The notes: generated by a model not told the origin, from the sequence alone. A stretch of DNA of 64,000 nt from SXRF01 sp038043465 (GCA_038043465.1 JBBTBX010000009.1:62001-126000), one strand, 5' to 3'; positions 15,755-24,655 are shown, counted from the first letter of the stretch. Program-made: numbers and translations.

Positions 15755-17023
15755 ATGGAAATTACGACTATATTATTATTGGTGGCAGCTATTGCACTGG
15801 GTTTTAGTGCAGGCTGGGCATTATTTTCACGAAAACGCATAAGCCTTGCCACAAGGCTGGAAATATCGCAGCAGGAGCTGGACAGCCTGCGTGATGATTT
15901 GGAGTTTGCCAGAAGCGAACGCACCCAATTCCATGAAAAATACATAACTGCCGAAACCAAACGTGAACTATTGGAAAAAGAGCTGGAGCAGACGCAGGAA
16001 AAACTACGGGCGGAATTTAAAAATACTGCCACCAATATATTCGAGGATTTCAGCAATAAATTCACGGTTCAATCTGAGAAGAAAATTGGTGATTTGCTGA
16101 ATCCGCTGCGCGACAGGCTTGGTGAATTCCAGAAAAAAATTGATGATTCTTTTAGCGCGCAGGGCAAAGAGCAGCACTCGCTGAAAGCCGAAATTGAAAA
16201 AATCGTGTTGCAGACTGATGGTCTGACGCGAGCGTTACGTGGTGATGTTAAAGCACAGGGCAACTGGGGCGAAGTTATGCTGGAGCGAATCCTTGAAGAA
16301 TCAGGACTGCGCACTGGCGAAGATTATATTATTCAAGGCACGGGAATGGGGTTGAATAATGCTGATGGTGGCAGGTTGCAGCCTGATGTTATCGTGAATC
16401 TGCCTGATAAAAAACATATCATCATTGATTCAAAAGTGTCGCTCACCGCTTATGAAAGATACTGTAATGAGGGTGATGAAACACTGCGCCAGATTCAGAT
16501 AAAAGAATTTGTAAGATCTATAAAAGCACATGTGAACGGCTTGGAGCAAAAGCGTTATCAGGATATTGAAAAGCTCGGCACGCCTGATTTTGTGATGATG
16601 TTCCTGCCGATTGAAGGGGCATATTCGTTGGCTATACAGGCAGACAGCGAACTTCATTCCTACGCGTGGGGTAAAAAAATTGTGCTGGTCTGTCCTGCCA
16701 CATTATTTGCCACTTTGCGTACTATCGCTTCAATCTGGCGCATTGAAAGACAGAATGTAAATGCACAGGAAATTGCCCGCCAAGGCGGCGCGTTATATGA
16801 TAAATTTTCAGGGTTTCTGGGAGATATGGAGGAAATAAACAAACATATCCATAATCTCCATAAAGCCTATGATAATGCCAATAATAAGCTGGTCAGCGGG
16901 CGTGGCAACATATTGAATCAAGTGGAAAAATTGAAGATTCTCGGGGCAAAAACCTCTAAATCGTTGCCTAAAAGCCGAGAAGCCAACCTTGAAGAGGATA
17001 TTGAGGAATTGATGGAGGATTAA
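15755..17023 (+). CDS. rmuC: DNA recombination protein RmuC
   Basis: RmuC family protein limiting recombination between inverted repeats, with a PD-(D/E)XK-like nuclease core. The first residues MEITTILLLVAAIALGFSA form a membrane anchor, followed by a long coiled coil (about 30-120) and the conserved core with ALRGDVKAQGNWGE, LPDKKHIIIDSKVS and IEGAYSLAIQ. I place the start at 15755: the open frame continues upstream to 15614, but that part is a CGTCATTGCGAG repeat. The length of about 422 aa fits the family. A gene whose product acts on inverted-repeat recombination is noteworthy in DNA this rich in inverted repeats. Confidence 0.9.
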   Translation: MEITTILLLVAAIALGFSAGWALFSRKRISLATRLEISQQELDSLRDDLEFARSERTQFHEKYITAETKRELLEKELEQTQEKLRAEFKNTATNIFEDFSNKFTVQSEKKIGDLLNPLRDRLGEFQKKIDDSFSAQGKEQHSLKAEIEKIVLQTDGLTRALRGDVKAQGNWGEVMLERILEESGLRTGEDYIIQGTGMGLNNADGGRLQPDVIVNLPDKKHIIIDSKVSLTAYERYCNEGDETLRQIQIKEFVRSIKAHVNGLEQKRYQDIEKLGTPDFVMMFLPIEGAYSLAIQADSELHSYAWGKKIVLVCPATLFATLRTIASIWRIERQNVNAQEIARQGGALYDKFSGFLGDMEEINKHIHNLHKAYDNANNKLVSGRGNILNQVEKLKILGAKTSKSLPKSREANLEEDIEELMED

Positions 17024-17027
17024 CAAT

Positions 17028-17180
17028 GTCATGCCAGAAGCCGGATTTTGTTAGATTTCTGCAAAAAATCGTTACAAAATCAGCTGTTTGGCATCCACAC
17101 CAACCTTTTTCTGGATACCAGACAGCTCAGCTTTAAAGGACATTTGCAAGCAAATGTAAAAACTGGCTTCTGGTATGACA
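17028..17180. repeat. Palindromic GTCATGCCAGAAGCC-type repeat
   Basis: A 153-base mosaic repeat ending in ...CTGGCTTCTGGTATGACA. It includes GGACATTTGCAAGCAAATGT and CTGGATACCAGACAGCTCAG, shared with 56650-56758 and 61772-61924. The left half (GGATTTTGTTAGATTT... and ...TTACAAAATCAGCTG) is found in reverse in the 61772 copy only. Confidence 0.85.
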
Positions 17181-17217
17181 AGTTCTTTATTGGTGTGGAT
17201 TTTGTAACACAGTTAGA

Positions 17218-17270
17218 GGTAAGCTATTACTGTACCAATATGGCATATTCAATTAAATCAATAGCTTACC
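17218..17270. repeat. Inverted repeat (11-base arms)
   Basis: GGTAAGCTATT (17218-17228) and AATAGCTTACC (17260-17270) are perfect reverse complements around a 31-base loop. It lies in the gap between rmuC and the next gene (17024-17403), which otherwise contains only the repeat at 17028-17180 and AT-rich sequence. Confidence 0.6.
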
Positions 17271-17403
17271 GTGTAACAAAACTGTAATATTTGTAAGTCA
17301 TCAAACCTTCACGAAATTGTCATCCAATTTCAAAAAAAATAGGTTATGATGAGTTTATTGAAGTAAATATAAATATGATTTTTTAGGATTTAGGAGTTTT
17401 AGT

Positions 17404-17643
17404 ATGGTAAAGGCAAATTGGGGTGAAGTTCCAATTAAGATTAAGTTAGACAGTTCTACTGCTGTAAGAGAAGCTGATGGTATATACAACCAAGAGCATT
17501 CTGCTCGTGCAAATAGGGAAGCAACGGCTAGAATAGAATTTCAGTTAGCTAAGAGCGAACCTGATAGGAACAAAGATCTTTCCGCTTCTATTCCTCCTCA
17601 AGTAGCTAGTCGCAAAAGAGATAATGGTATCTTTATCGGCTAA
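17404..17643 (+). CDS. Hypothetical protein (79 aa)
   Basis: A small hydrophilic, charged protein that I do not recognise (MVKANWGEVPIKIKLD, and later ARIEFQLAKSEPDRNK). The start is backed by TAGGAG about eight bases before the ATG. It has no membrane segment or signal. Its stop overlaps the convergent era stop by four bases. Confidence 0.6.
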   Translation: MVKANWGEVPIKIKLDSSTAVREADGIYNQEHSARANREATARIEFQLAKSEPDRNKDLSASIPPQVASRKRDNGIFIG

Positions 17644-18647
17644 TTTTTCCTGAACTCTAATCCTAAAGTCCGATAGCTTTCGCTATCTTCTTTCCAGTTC
17701 GGTTTTACTTTTACGAATAATTCCAGGTGGATTTTCTTATCCAGAGTTTTTTCTAACTCACGGCGGGTGGCAATTCCTATATCTTTTATCATCTTGCCTT
17801 TATCGCCGATCACGATTTTTTTCTGGCCTTCACGCTGCACGAGTATCGCCTGCGAGATTTTTACAAAATTATCGCTTTCCTCGAAAGCTTCAGTTTCCAC
17901 AAAAATCGCGTAAGGCAGTTCCTGCTCCAAACGCAGGAATATTTTTTCGCGGGTTATTTCCGCAGCAAGCAGACGCAGGGAAATATCGCTCATCTGCTCA
18001 GGCGGATATAGCCAAGGATGAACAGGAACAATTTCGGAAAGATAAGTCACTATGTCAGAAACCCCATCGCCACTCAGTGCTGAAATCATAAATATTTTAG
18101 CAAAATTTCCGCGCTTGTCGCACTGCTCCACCAGTTCAAATAATTTGGCTTTTTCTATCGCATCAATTTTATTCAAAACCAGACAGACTGGTTTTCCCAT
18201 ATACTCGTCATTGCGACTGCGCGCCGAAGGCGTGGCAGGAAGCAATCCAGAATCATCGGTATCCTTTGGCTTCTGGATTGCTTCGTCGGCAACGCCCCCT
18301 CGCAATGACAAGGAATTTAGCTTATCTATAATCTGCAAAGTGCTGTCGCGTAAACCCCGCGTTACATCGAGTAACAGCATAACAACATCCGCGTCACCAA
18401 TACCCGACCACGCCGCCTGCACCATGGCTTTTTCAAAGTTTTTCTCAGCAGAAAAAATTCCTGGCGTGTCGATAAACACCAACTGCGAATCGGCATGCAC
18501 GCAGACTCCACGAATATTAAAACGTGTGGTTTGCACTTTGGGAGTTACGATAGAAACCTTGCCACCAACCAGGCGGTTAATCAGCGTGGATTTTCCGGCA
18601 TTTGGCTCACCGATAATCGCGATCAGTCCACATTTCTCATTACTCAT
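17640..18647 (-). CDS. era: GTPase Era with an in-frame repeat insertion
   Basis: Essential GTPase that binds the 3' end of 16S rRNA during 30S assembly. G1 is GEPNAGKSTLINRLVG, G3 is in VFIDTPGIF, G4 is LNKIDAI, and the C-terminal KH domain carries IVIGDKGKMIKDIG. At 335 aa it is longer than the usual 295-305. The excess is residues about 113-147, encoded by a 105-base palindromic repeat (18206-18310) between G3 and G4; removing it gives 300 aa. The insert lies in a surface region before the NKxD strand and must be tolerated if the gene works. Overlaps rnc by eight bases in a lepB-rnc-era operon. Confidence 0.95.
   Translation of the reverse strand: MSNEKCGLIAIIGEPNAGKSTLINRLVGGKVSIVTPKVQTTRFNIRGVCVHADSQLVFIDTPGIFSAEKNFEKAMVQAAWSGIGDADVVMLLLDVTRGLRDSTLQIIDKLNSLSLRGGVADEAIQKPKDTDDSGLLPATPSARSRNDEYMGKPVCLVLNKIDAIEKAKLFELVEQCDKRGNFAKIFMISALSGDGVSDIVTYLSEIVPVHPWLYPPEQMSDISLRLLAAEITREKIFLRLEQELPYAIFVETEAFEESDNFVKISQAILVQREGQKKIVIGDKGKMIKDIGIATRRELEKTLDKKIHLELFVKVKPNWKEDSESYRTLGLEFRKN
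18206..18310. repeat. CGTCATTGCGAG-type palindromic repeat inserted in era
   Basis: Begins CGTCATTGCGAC and ends CTCGCAATGACA, with the inner pair GGAAGCAATCCAGAA / TTCTGGATTGCTTC. It is 105 bases, exactly 35 codons, has no stop in the era frame, and encodes RGGVADEAIQKPKD...PSARSRNDE. Same family as the intergenic copies at 9988-10083 and 15609-15699. Confidence 0.93.
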
Positions 18648-19302
18648 TATTCAATCTTTCCAATAAAATTCCTGCTGCTTCCTGTTCAGCAGTGCGCTTG
18701 GACGCAGCTTTTGCCTGCGCCGGTTCATAACCCTGTACTGCGACTTCCACGGTAAAAACCGGAGCATGAGCAAAACCTATAGTTTCCAGCAAGCGGTATA
18801 CAGGAAGTGGCAACCCCCTGCCCTGCACCCATTCCTGCAAAGATGTTTTGGCATCTTTGGGAGCTACTATTGCATTTCCTGCCAGCTTTTTCCAAATTGG
18901 CACTACAAAATCCTCAACCGCAGCAAGCCCACCATCCAGATAAATCGCACCAAGCAAAGCCTCAATAGCGTCTTCAAGATTTGATGGATTATCACGCCCG
19001 CCACTTTGTATTTCGCTGGTGGCAATTTTCAAAGCTTCACCAAGCTTGATATCACGCGCCACTTGCGCCAGAGTTTCACCACGCACCAAGCTTGCCTGCC
19101 TGCGCGCCAACTCACCTTCCTGTTCCTGCGGAAATAAATCATAAAGAATACGGGCAACCATAAGACCAATAACCGCATCGCCCAAAAACTCAAGCCTTTG
19201 GTTATTTTCCTGCCGAGCCAGGCTTGGATGAGTAAGAGCACGCTCGAGCAAAGATGCATTACGAAACTGGTAGCCTATGCGTTTCTGTAACGCTTCCATC
19301 AC
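18640..19302 (-). CDS. rnc: Ribonuclease III
   Basis: Double-strand RNA endonuclease that releases pre-rRNAs and controls mRNAs. The catalytic signature RLEFLGDAVIGL is at residues 36-47 (E38, D42), with the second acidic pair in NLEDAIEALLGAIYLDGG. The C-terminal double-stranded RNA-binding domain starts at about residue 150. The length of 220 aa is normal. It overlaps lepB upstream by four bases and era downstream by eight, a conserved alphaproteobacterial order. A likely substrate in this window is the long 16S leader/trailer stem. Confidence 0.96.
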   Translation of the reverse strand: MMEALQKRIGYQFRNASLLERALTHPSLARQENNQRLEFLGDAVIGLMVARILYDLFPQEQEGELARRQASLVRGETLAQVARDIKLGEALKIATSEIQSGGRDNPSNLEDAIEALLGAIYLDGGLAAVEDFVVPIWKKLAGNAIVAPKDAKTSLQEWVQGRGLPLPVYRLLETIGFAHAPVFTVEVAVQGYEPAQAKAASKRTAEQEAAGILLERLNNE

Positions 19303-20054
19303 TCAACACGCTTGAAAAAACGATCGATACGTAGCGCCGTAAACCAGCTTATAGGATTGAGGTACTGGGCACTGCCATCTGTCGAAAACCATATTGTTTC
19401 AGCTCGTCCAACCAGATTCTCAGCTGGCACAAAACCAACTGTAAGACGGCTGTCTATTGAGTTATCACGATTATCACCCATCATGAAATATTTGCCCTCC
19501 GGCACAATAAATTCCGGAGTATTATTAACTGGTCCTGTACCTTTTTCCAGAAGGATCTTAACAACTTTTCCTTCCGGCAGAGTCTCTGCAAAACGCGGAA
19601 TGGATTTTACCATATTGTTTTCAGTGTCGGAAAAATCATCAACATAATGCCTTTCCAGAGACTTATCGTTTATATACAGAATTCCTTCCTTTACCTGAAC
19701 TTTATCGCCAGGAAGCCCAATCAGACGTTTAATGTAATCAATTCTAGGGTTAGGTGGAAAGCGAAACACCACTACATCACCACGTTTCGGTTCACTTGCC
19801 AGTATCCGTCCTTCGAAGAAAGGAATACCCAGTGGAAAAGAATAACGGCTGTAACCATACGAATATTTAGAAACAAATAGATAATCGCCAACCAGCAAAT
19901 TGCTTTTCATCGATCCCGAAGGAATATTGAAAGGTTCATAAGCAAAACTACGAACAGTAAGTGCTAATACAACCGCAAGCAATATGGTCTTTATTGAATC
20001 ATTCCACGAACTATGTTTCTTCTCATCAGATTTTTCGACGGTCATTATCTCCAC
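19299..20054 (-). CDS. lepB: Signal peptidase I
   Basis: Membrane serine peptidase that removes signal peptides. One N-terminal transmembrane helix (IKTILLAVVLALTVRSFAY, about 21-39) leads to the catalytic Ser48 in NIPSGSMKSNLLVGDYLF. The general base Lys109 is in YIKRLIGLPGDKV, and GDNRDNSIDSR forms the conserved box E. The length of 251 aa is typical. First of the lepB-rnc-era operon; it overlaps rnc by four bases. Confidence 0.96.
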   Translation of the reverse strand: MEIMTVEKSDEKKHSSWNDSIKTILLAVVLALTVRSFAYEPFNIPSGSMKSNLLVGDYLFVSKYSYGYSRYSFPLGIPFFEGRILASEPKRGDVVVFRFPPNPRIDYIKRLIGLPGDKVQVKEGILYINDKSLERHYVDDFSDTENNMVKSIPRFAETLPEGKVVKILLEKGTGPVNNTPEFIVPEGKYFMMGDNRDNSIDSRLTVGFVPAENLVGRAETIWFSTDGSAQYLNPISWFTALRIDRFFKRVE

Positions 20055-20084
20055 TACCTGCAGTTAGGTTAATATAAAATTTCA

Positions 20085-20330
20085 TTATTTCCAGGATGGC
20101 TTTCCCAGATTAACCTGACTTTTGTCAACGACAGCACCGACGGCAGCACCAACCGCACCACCAACCACAGCTCCGGCAATAGGATTTGCGCCAGCTATCG
20201 CACCGCCGACAGCACCAACGCCAGCACCGATACCAGCTCCACTCAAAGCACGCTCACCTTGAGTTGAACCACAAGCCGAAACTAGTGACACGGAGGTTAC
20301 CAACAATAATATGTTTTTTATTTTCTGCAT
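20085..20330 (-). CDS. Small glycine-zipper lipoprotein
   Basis: An 81-residue outer-membrane-type lipoprotein. The signal peptide ends in the lipobox LVSAC, with acylated Cys20. The rest is a glycine-zipper helix (GAGIGAGVGAVGGAIAGA, then GAVVGGAVGAAVGAVVD) of the kind found in YMGG/SlyB-like proteins that pack in the membrane. Function unknown. It lies between lepB and ilvC on the same strand. Confidence 0.8.
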   Translation of the reverse strand: MQKIKNILLLVTSVSLVSACGSTQGERALSGAGIGAGVGAVGGAIAGANPIAGAVVGGAVGAAVGAVVDKSQVNLGKPSWK

Positions 20331-20362
20331 AATCGCCTCATTCCATAAATAACATTACAAAT

Positions 20363-21382
20363 TTAGTTCTTGGCTTTATCCACCAGTTTGTTTTTAGTAA
20401 TCCACGGCATCATGGCGCGCAGTTTAGAACCAACAGCTTCAATTGGATGCTCTGCTTGCAAGCGACGAGTTGCTTTAAATGATGGTTTGCCAGCCTTATT
20501 TTCTAACATCCAGTCACGCGCGAAACGACCAGACTGAATATCATCCAAGATACGCTTCATTTCTTTTTTAGTTTCTGGCGTAATAACTCGTTTTCCGCTT
20601 ACATAGTCACCATATTCAGCGGTGTTGGAAATTGAATAACGCATATTGGCTATGCCACCTTCATATATCAGATCCACGATAAGTTTTACTTCATGCAGAC
20701 ATTCGAAATATGCCATTTCTGGTGCATATCCTGCCTCAGTCAAGGTTTCAAAACCAGCTTGAATAAGCGCGGAAACACCACCACAGAGAACAGCTTGCTC
20801 ACCAAACAAATCAGTTTCACATTCTTCGCGGAAAGTTGTTTCAATAATTCCCGAACGTCCGCCACCAACGGCGCAGGCGTAAGAAAGGGCAAGATCCAGA
20901 GCTTTGCCGGAAGCATTCTGATGAACCGCAACCAGACAAGGAACGCCGCCACCTTTTTGATATTCACCGCGCACAGTATGCCCCGGGCCTTTAGGAGCAA
21001 CCATCCACACATCCATATCCGCGCGTGGCTCAATAAGCCCGAAATGCACGTTAAAACCATGTGCGAACACGAGGCTTGCACCTTTTTTTACATTTGGCGC
21101 GATTTCATTGGCGTAAATTTCCGCCTGCAATTCATCAGGGGTTAAAATCATGATAACATCAGCCCAAGCTGCCGCTTTTGCTGGAGTCATAACTTCAAAT
21201 TTAGCAGCTTTCGCTTTCGCCACACTTATAGAATCAGGCTTGAGTGCCACGCGCACTTCTTTCACGCCAGAATCACGCAGATTAGCAGCATGGGCATGCC
21301 CCTGGCTGCCATAGCCGATAATCGCAACTTTTTTATTCTTAATTAATTTCAAATCAGCATTTTTATCATAATAAACGCGCAT
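20363..21382 (-). CDS. ilvC: Ketol-acid reductoisomerase
   Basis: Class I NADP-dependent acetohydroxyacid isomeroreductase, second step of valine, isoleucine and leucine synthesis. The Rossmann nucleotide loop is GYGSQGHAHAANLRDSGV (residues 23-40), and the metal-binding knot appears in FREECETDLFGEQAVLCGG and in GIANMRYSISNTAEYGD. The length of 339 aa is typical of class I. Branched-chain amino-acid synthesis argues against an extremely reduced parasite. The ribosome site GGAGAG lies just upstream. Confidence 0.97.
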   Translation of the reverse strand: MRVYYDKNADLKLIKNKKVAIIGYGSQGHAHAANLRDSGVKEVRVALKPDSISVAKAKAAKFEVMTPAKAAAWADVIMILTPDELQAEIYANEIAPNVKKGASLVFAHGFNVHFGLIEPRADMDVWMVAPKGPGHTVRGEYQKGGGVPCLVAVHQNASGKALDLALSYACAVGGGRSGIIETTFREECETDLFGEQAVLCGGVSALIQAGFETLTEAGYAPEMAYFECLHEVKLIVDLIYEGGIANMRYSISNTAEYGDYVSGKRVITPETKKEMKRILDDIQSGRFARDWMLENKAGKPSFKATRRLQAEHPIEAVGSKLRAMMPWITKNKLVDKAKN

Positions 21383-21469
21383 TTAAATCTCTCCGCTTAG
21401 GTTTCAGGTTTATGCATATTTTGTCGAAAGGAGTGGAATTTACTCAATTATTGCTAAATTGGAAAGCTT

Positions 21470-21575
21470 TTTATAGTAATTCTGCATAATTATTATATAG
21501 AATTACTATAAAAATCGAGTCCGAAAGACCGATTTTTCGCTGCGAAGCAAGCGTAACTACAAAATAGTAATAGTG
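21470..21575. repeat. Three-hairpin repeat element, copy B
   Basis: In reverse orientation to copy A: palindrome TATAGTAATTC (21472-21482) / GAATTACTATA (21500-21510), core hairpin AAAAATCGAGTCCGAAAG...CGATTTTT (21510-21537), then GCTGCGAAGCAAGCGTAAC. It fills most of the gap between ilvC and the next gene (21383-21664), which contains no other gene. Confidence 0.85.
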
Positions 21576-21664
21576 CTTATTCCACAATAAATCCGATGTT
21601 CATATTGACTATTGGCGGAAAATCCTAGAAAATTCGCCGGATAATTAATTTTCTTTTACCAAAC

Positions 21665-23137
21665 ATGATACAAACACACACGGGACACACTGCTGAACGC
21701 GCCGGTGGGGACAATTCCGACAGTAATGCTCATAAGCCATCAAAAAGCAACGGCTTATTAATAGCTGGTGGTCTTGCTACATCCGCCCTTATCGTTTCCC
21801 CTTATATCGGTGATGCGCTGGGCATAAGCTCTGCTACCGTCCCGGAAATAATGGGTAATTTACACCAGCATGGTCTTGGCTCCGGTCTTGCTGGCGCAGC
21901 AAACAGCCTGCTTAACATGATCCCACTGGTTGGCGAGACTCTTTCCGCCGGTGGAATGGTTACTACCGCAACTTCCGGCATAATTGGCATTGGCGGCATT
22001 CTTCTTGGTAATTATTTTGGTAAAAGACACCATAAACCCAGCGATTTAAAATGGGAAAAAGCTATAAAATATGCCGCCCTCACTACCTCCATACTCATAG
22101 CCCTGCCCAGCATCCTCACTGGGATAAGCGTAGGACTTTCCTATCTTGCAGCATTTGCCGGAGCCGGTATCGCCAGCAGTGCCTTAACTTCAATGGCAAC
22201 CGTCATAGGTTCAATCGGAGGAACAGGTATGGCAGCAGCTGGAGCAGGCATCGGCAGTGCTCTCACCCATCTCATAACCTGTGGAGGTGCTGCTCTTTCT
22301 GTCGCCGGATCCATATATTTGGATAAAAGCACGGAAGCTATAGAAGAAAAGAAAATGAATGTTGAGATTATCGACAAAAAGGCGATAGAGCGTGGTAAGG
22401 AATGTCAGATAAAAATCCGCATCAGTGATGATAGTGGGAAAGCCATGACTCCTGATGATCTGGCGGAAATATATACTAAGAAGCTACATGTCATGCTGGT
22501 TGACAGCTCCCTTACCGATTACCAGCATATTCATCCTGAATATGACAAGGATAGCGGTCTGTTTGTGCTTAACTTCACTCCGAAATGCCATGGGGAATAT
22601 AATCTATGGTGTGATTTCAAACTGAATAATAACGCTTCAAATTCTGTCATAAAAAACAAACTGGCTTCCGAGCAAAACCATAAAATGCCAACAATTATCC
22701 AGCACACTAACTCGGTGATAACTGATAACAGTAACATTACTATTGAATCTGACCCACCACTTACCGCTGGTATTGCATCCAACCTGAAAATAAACATTAC
22801 TAAGAAATCTGGAGAGCTGGTAAAACTCCAGCAGGTAATGGGAGCATATGCACATCTGGTGGGTTTCAGCAAGGACGGTGAAAATCTTATTCACTGCCAT
22901 CCTTTAAATACCAGCAGGCATGATAATGGTGAATTACATTTTCATGTAACACCGGAAAAAAATGGCTTCACCAAATTCTTTCTCCAGATAAAGACTGATA
23001 ATAAGGAAAGCGTGATCCCCTTTGGACAATATATTCAATCTCCTGTTAAATTTTCTGAGCGCGAAACTGCGCCACAAAATTTTATAGCACATGAAAATTC
23101 TGCTATAAGCGGGTATGGCGGTCATCTGCATATTTAA
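21665..23137 (+). CDS. Membrane protein with two His-containing heavy-metal-type domains
   Basis: 490 residues. Residues 25-230 are a series of glycine- and alanine-rich hydrophobic helices (about six). The soluble C-terminal half holds two related beta-domains. One has LHVMLVDSSLTDYQHIHPEYD and HGEYNLWCDF. The other has MGAYAHLVGFSKDGENLIHCHP followed by ELHFHVTP and FFLQIK. This HxHP pattern is found in proteins of metal-efflux neighbourhoods, so metal binding is plausible but not shown. The start codon lacks a clear ribosome site. The neighbour at 23242 is a His-rich secreted protein, which supports a metal-related pair. Confidence 0.7.
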   Translation: MIQTHTGHTAERAGGDNSDSNAHKPSKSNGLLIAGGLATSALIVSPYIGDALGISSATVPEIMGNLHQHGLGSGLAGAANSLLNMIPLVGETLSAGGMVTTATSGIIGIGGILLGNYFGKRHHKPSDLKWEKAIKYAALTTSILIALPSILTGISVGLSYLAAFAGAGIASSALTSMATVIGSIGGTGMAAAGAGIGSALTHLITCGGAALSVAGSIYLDKSTEAIEEKKMNVEIIDKKAIERGKECQIKIRISDDSGKAMTPDDLAEIYTKKLHVMLVDSSLTDYQHIHPEYDKDSGLFVLNFTPKCHGEYNLWCDFKLNNNASNSVIKNKLASEQNHKMPTIIQHTNSVITDNSNITIESDPPLTAGIASNLKINITKKSGELVKLQQVMGAYAHLVGFSKDGENLIHCHPLNTSRHDNGELHFHVTPEKNGFTKFFLQIKTDNKESVIPFGQYIQSPVKFSERETAPQNFIAHENSAISGYGGHLHI

Positions 23138-23241
23138 AATTTACTGTAGATGAATTATCTGTAATGTGAGCTTAATATGGACGTAATATAACCCTGTTAT
23201 CATGACCTCAGTTAATCAATAATTTCTGAAAGAGGATTTAT

Positions 23242-23553
23242 ATGAAAAAGGTGATTTTACTAAGTATGGCAATACTAACGCTTGGCAGCGAAACTGCTAG
23301 TGCTTCCGGCTTCAGCCTGAATTTCTTTGCTCCAGCTCCGATATATGCTACTCCGGCTCCGGTATATGTTGCGCCAAGACCAGTATATGTAAGAAGTTAT
23401 CCGGCATATTACGCTTCTGCTTACCCTAGCTATAACTACGAACATAATTACTGGTATTATGATGATGACCGTGAACACAGACGGGAGTGCAAGCGCAAAA
23501 AACACCACCGGCATAAACGTCATGATCATGACTACCACTATTATCGGTATTAA
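23242..23553 (+). CDS. Secreted Pro/Tyr-rich protein with His-rich tail
   Basis: Signal peptide MKKVILLSMAILTLGSETASA. The middle is made of short repeats of the type PAPVYVAPRPVYV, and the tail is strongly His/Lys/Arg/Asp rich (KRKKHHRHKRHDHDYHYY), suited to binding metal ions or polyanions. 103 aa; the ribosome site GAGAGGA precedes the ATG. Similar Pro-Tyr-His proteins are common but uncharacterised in alphaproteobacteria. It follows the HxHP membrane protein on the same strand. Confidence 0.75.
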   Translation: MKKVILLSMAILTLGSETASASGFSLNFFAPAPIYATPAPVYVAPRPVYVRSYPAYYASAYPSYNYEHNYWYYDDDREHRRECKRKKHHRHKRHDHDYHYYRY

Positions 23554-23566
23554 TAGTCATCAGAAC

Positions 23567-24532
23567 TTACTCATTAAGGGAACGTAGATCTGCACGTGTG
23601 CCATATACTACTAAATCGTCAAAAGCGGTTATTGTAGCCGGTTTCTGAACGAATGTTACAGAAAATGCGGTTGCTGCCCCACTGGAATCGCAATGGCAAT
23701 TGGTAAGTTCAGCACTGTCGGCACTTATGTAATTTGCGAGTCTGGTGCTACTGCCGCCACGGTTATATCCGCCATGTCCGTTTTTGCCAAAACTCAGTAG
23801 CAAATAAACTCCAGAAGTTGTTTTCGCCGCGCCGGTTGCATCATTTACCGTAATCCTGGCAGTTGAACTGTCGCTGACTGGAATATTAACTGCTCCGGAT
23901 GCAGCAGTCATATTAACATCCACCATATACATTATGCGTCTTCCCCAACCATCAATGGCATAATCATCCGGAAGCCCGAGAGTCTTAGTTGGAACCATTC
24001 CTCCTGCAACGCTATAACGGCTTATGGTAATACCAGAATTAGTTGCGGTTGCTGGTTTATCAAGAGTAATCTGGGTTGAGCTGTCAATACTGGCAATATA
24101 CGCACCAGCGGGAATGCCAGTGCCTGAAACCAGCGTTCCAACGGAAAGACCTGTTGTTGAGCTAACGCTGGTCACTATTGCTGAAGTATTGGTTGTATTA
24201 CCGGTAAAAGTGCTGGCTGCCATTGAGAAATTCGCCGCTGGAGTCCCGCCTGTACAAGTCCCGTTATTTGCAGCCTCTATACCAAAATTATTGCTGGAAG
24301 TAGCATCCATAAGCTGAGTCGCATCCGCTGGGCAGGGAATGCGGTTAAATGCCTGCCGGTAATCCAGCAAAGCCTTCTGAATGGCTGCCATCTTAACTTG
24401 TGTTTCTTTGATTTGCTTCAAATCAATCGAATGGTTGAAAAGCACCATCGCCCCACCCATGACTACAGAAATAATAACTAGGACAATGCTGAGTTCGAGG
24501 AGGGTGAAAGCTCTGTTGTTTAATTTCTGCAT
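23567..24532 (-). CDS. Type II/IV pilin-like protein (prepilin N-terminal methylation motif)
   Basis: Prepilin-type leader MQKLNNRA followed by FTLLELSIVLVIISVVMGG: a hydrophobic helix beginning with Phe and with Glu at +5, the substrate of prepilin peptidase (here Ala rather than Gly is at -1). The mature part has a low-charge, Thr/Ser-rich domain and cysteines (RIPCPAD, NCHCDSS). I start it at 24532; the frame extends to 24604 but that part is a 9-base tandem repeat. About 321 aa. It may be a minor pseudopilin or a surface protein exported by such a system; no assembly genes are in the window. A second pilin-like gene lies at 33646. Confidence 0.8.
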   Translation of the reverse strand: MQKLNNRAFTLLELSIVLVIISVVMGGAMVLFNHSIDLKQIKETQVKMAAIQKALLDYRQAFNRIPCPADATQLMDATSSNNFGIEAANNGTCTGGTPAANFSMAASTFTGNTTNTSAIVTSVSSTTGLSVGTLVSGTGIPAGAYIASIDSSTQITLDKPATATNSGITISRYSVAGGMVPTKTLGLPDDYAIDGWGRRIMYMVDVNMTAASGAVNIPVSDSSTARITVNDATGAAKTTSGVYLLLSFGKNGHGGYNRGGSSTRLANYISADSAELTNCHCDSSGAATAFSVTFVQKPATITAFDDLVVYGTRADLRSLNE

Positions 24533-24545
24533 ATATAATCTCCAA

Positions 24546-24654
24546 GTGGGCGTGGTAGGCGTGATAATCGTGGTGGGCGTGGCGAAGTAATTTATCAATA
24601 CCAATCATTTACGACTATCACGTCCATCACGCCTACCACGATAACCACGATTAT
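24546..24654. repeat. Inverted pair of 9-base tandem repeats
   Basis: GTGGTAGGC/GTGATAATC/GTGGTGGGC units (24546-24583) face complementary units (ATCACGTCC, ATCACGCCT, ACCACGATA, 24611-24654). The pair lies between the pilin-like gene and lpd and could fold as a long hairpin ending transcription of lpd's neighbour or separating the two genes. Confidence 0.75.
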
Positions 24655-24655
24655 A

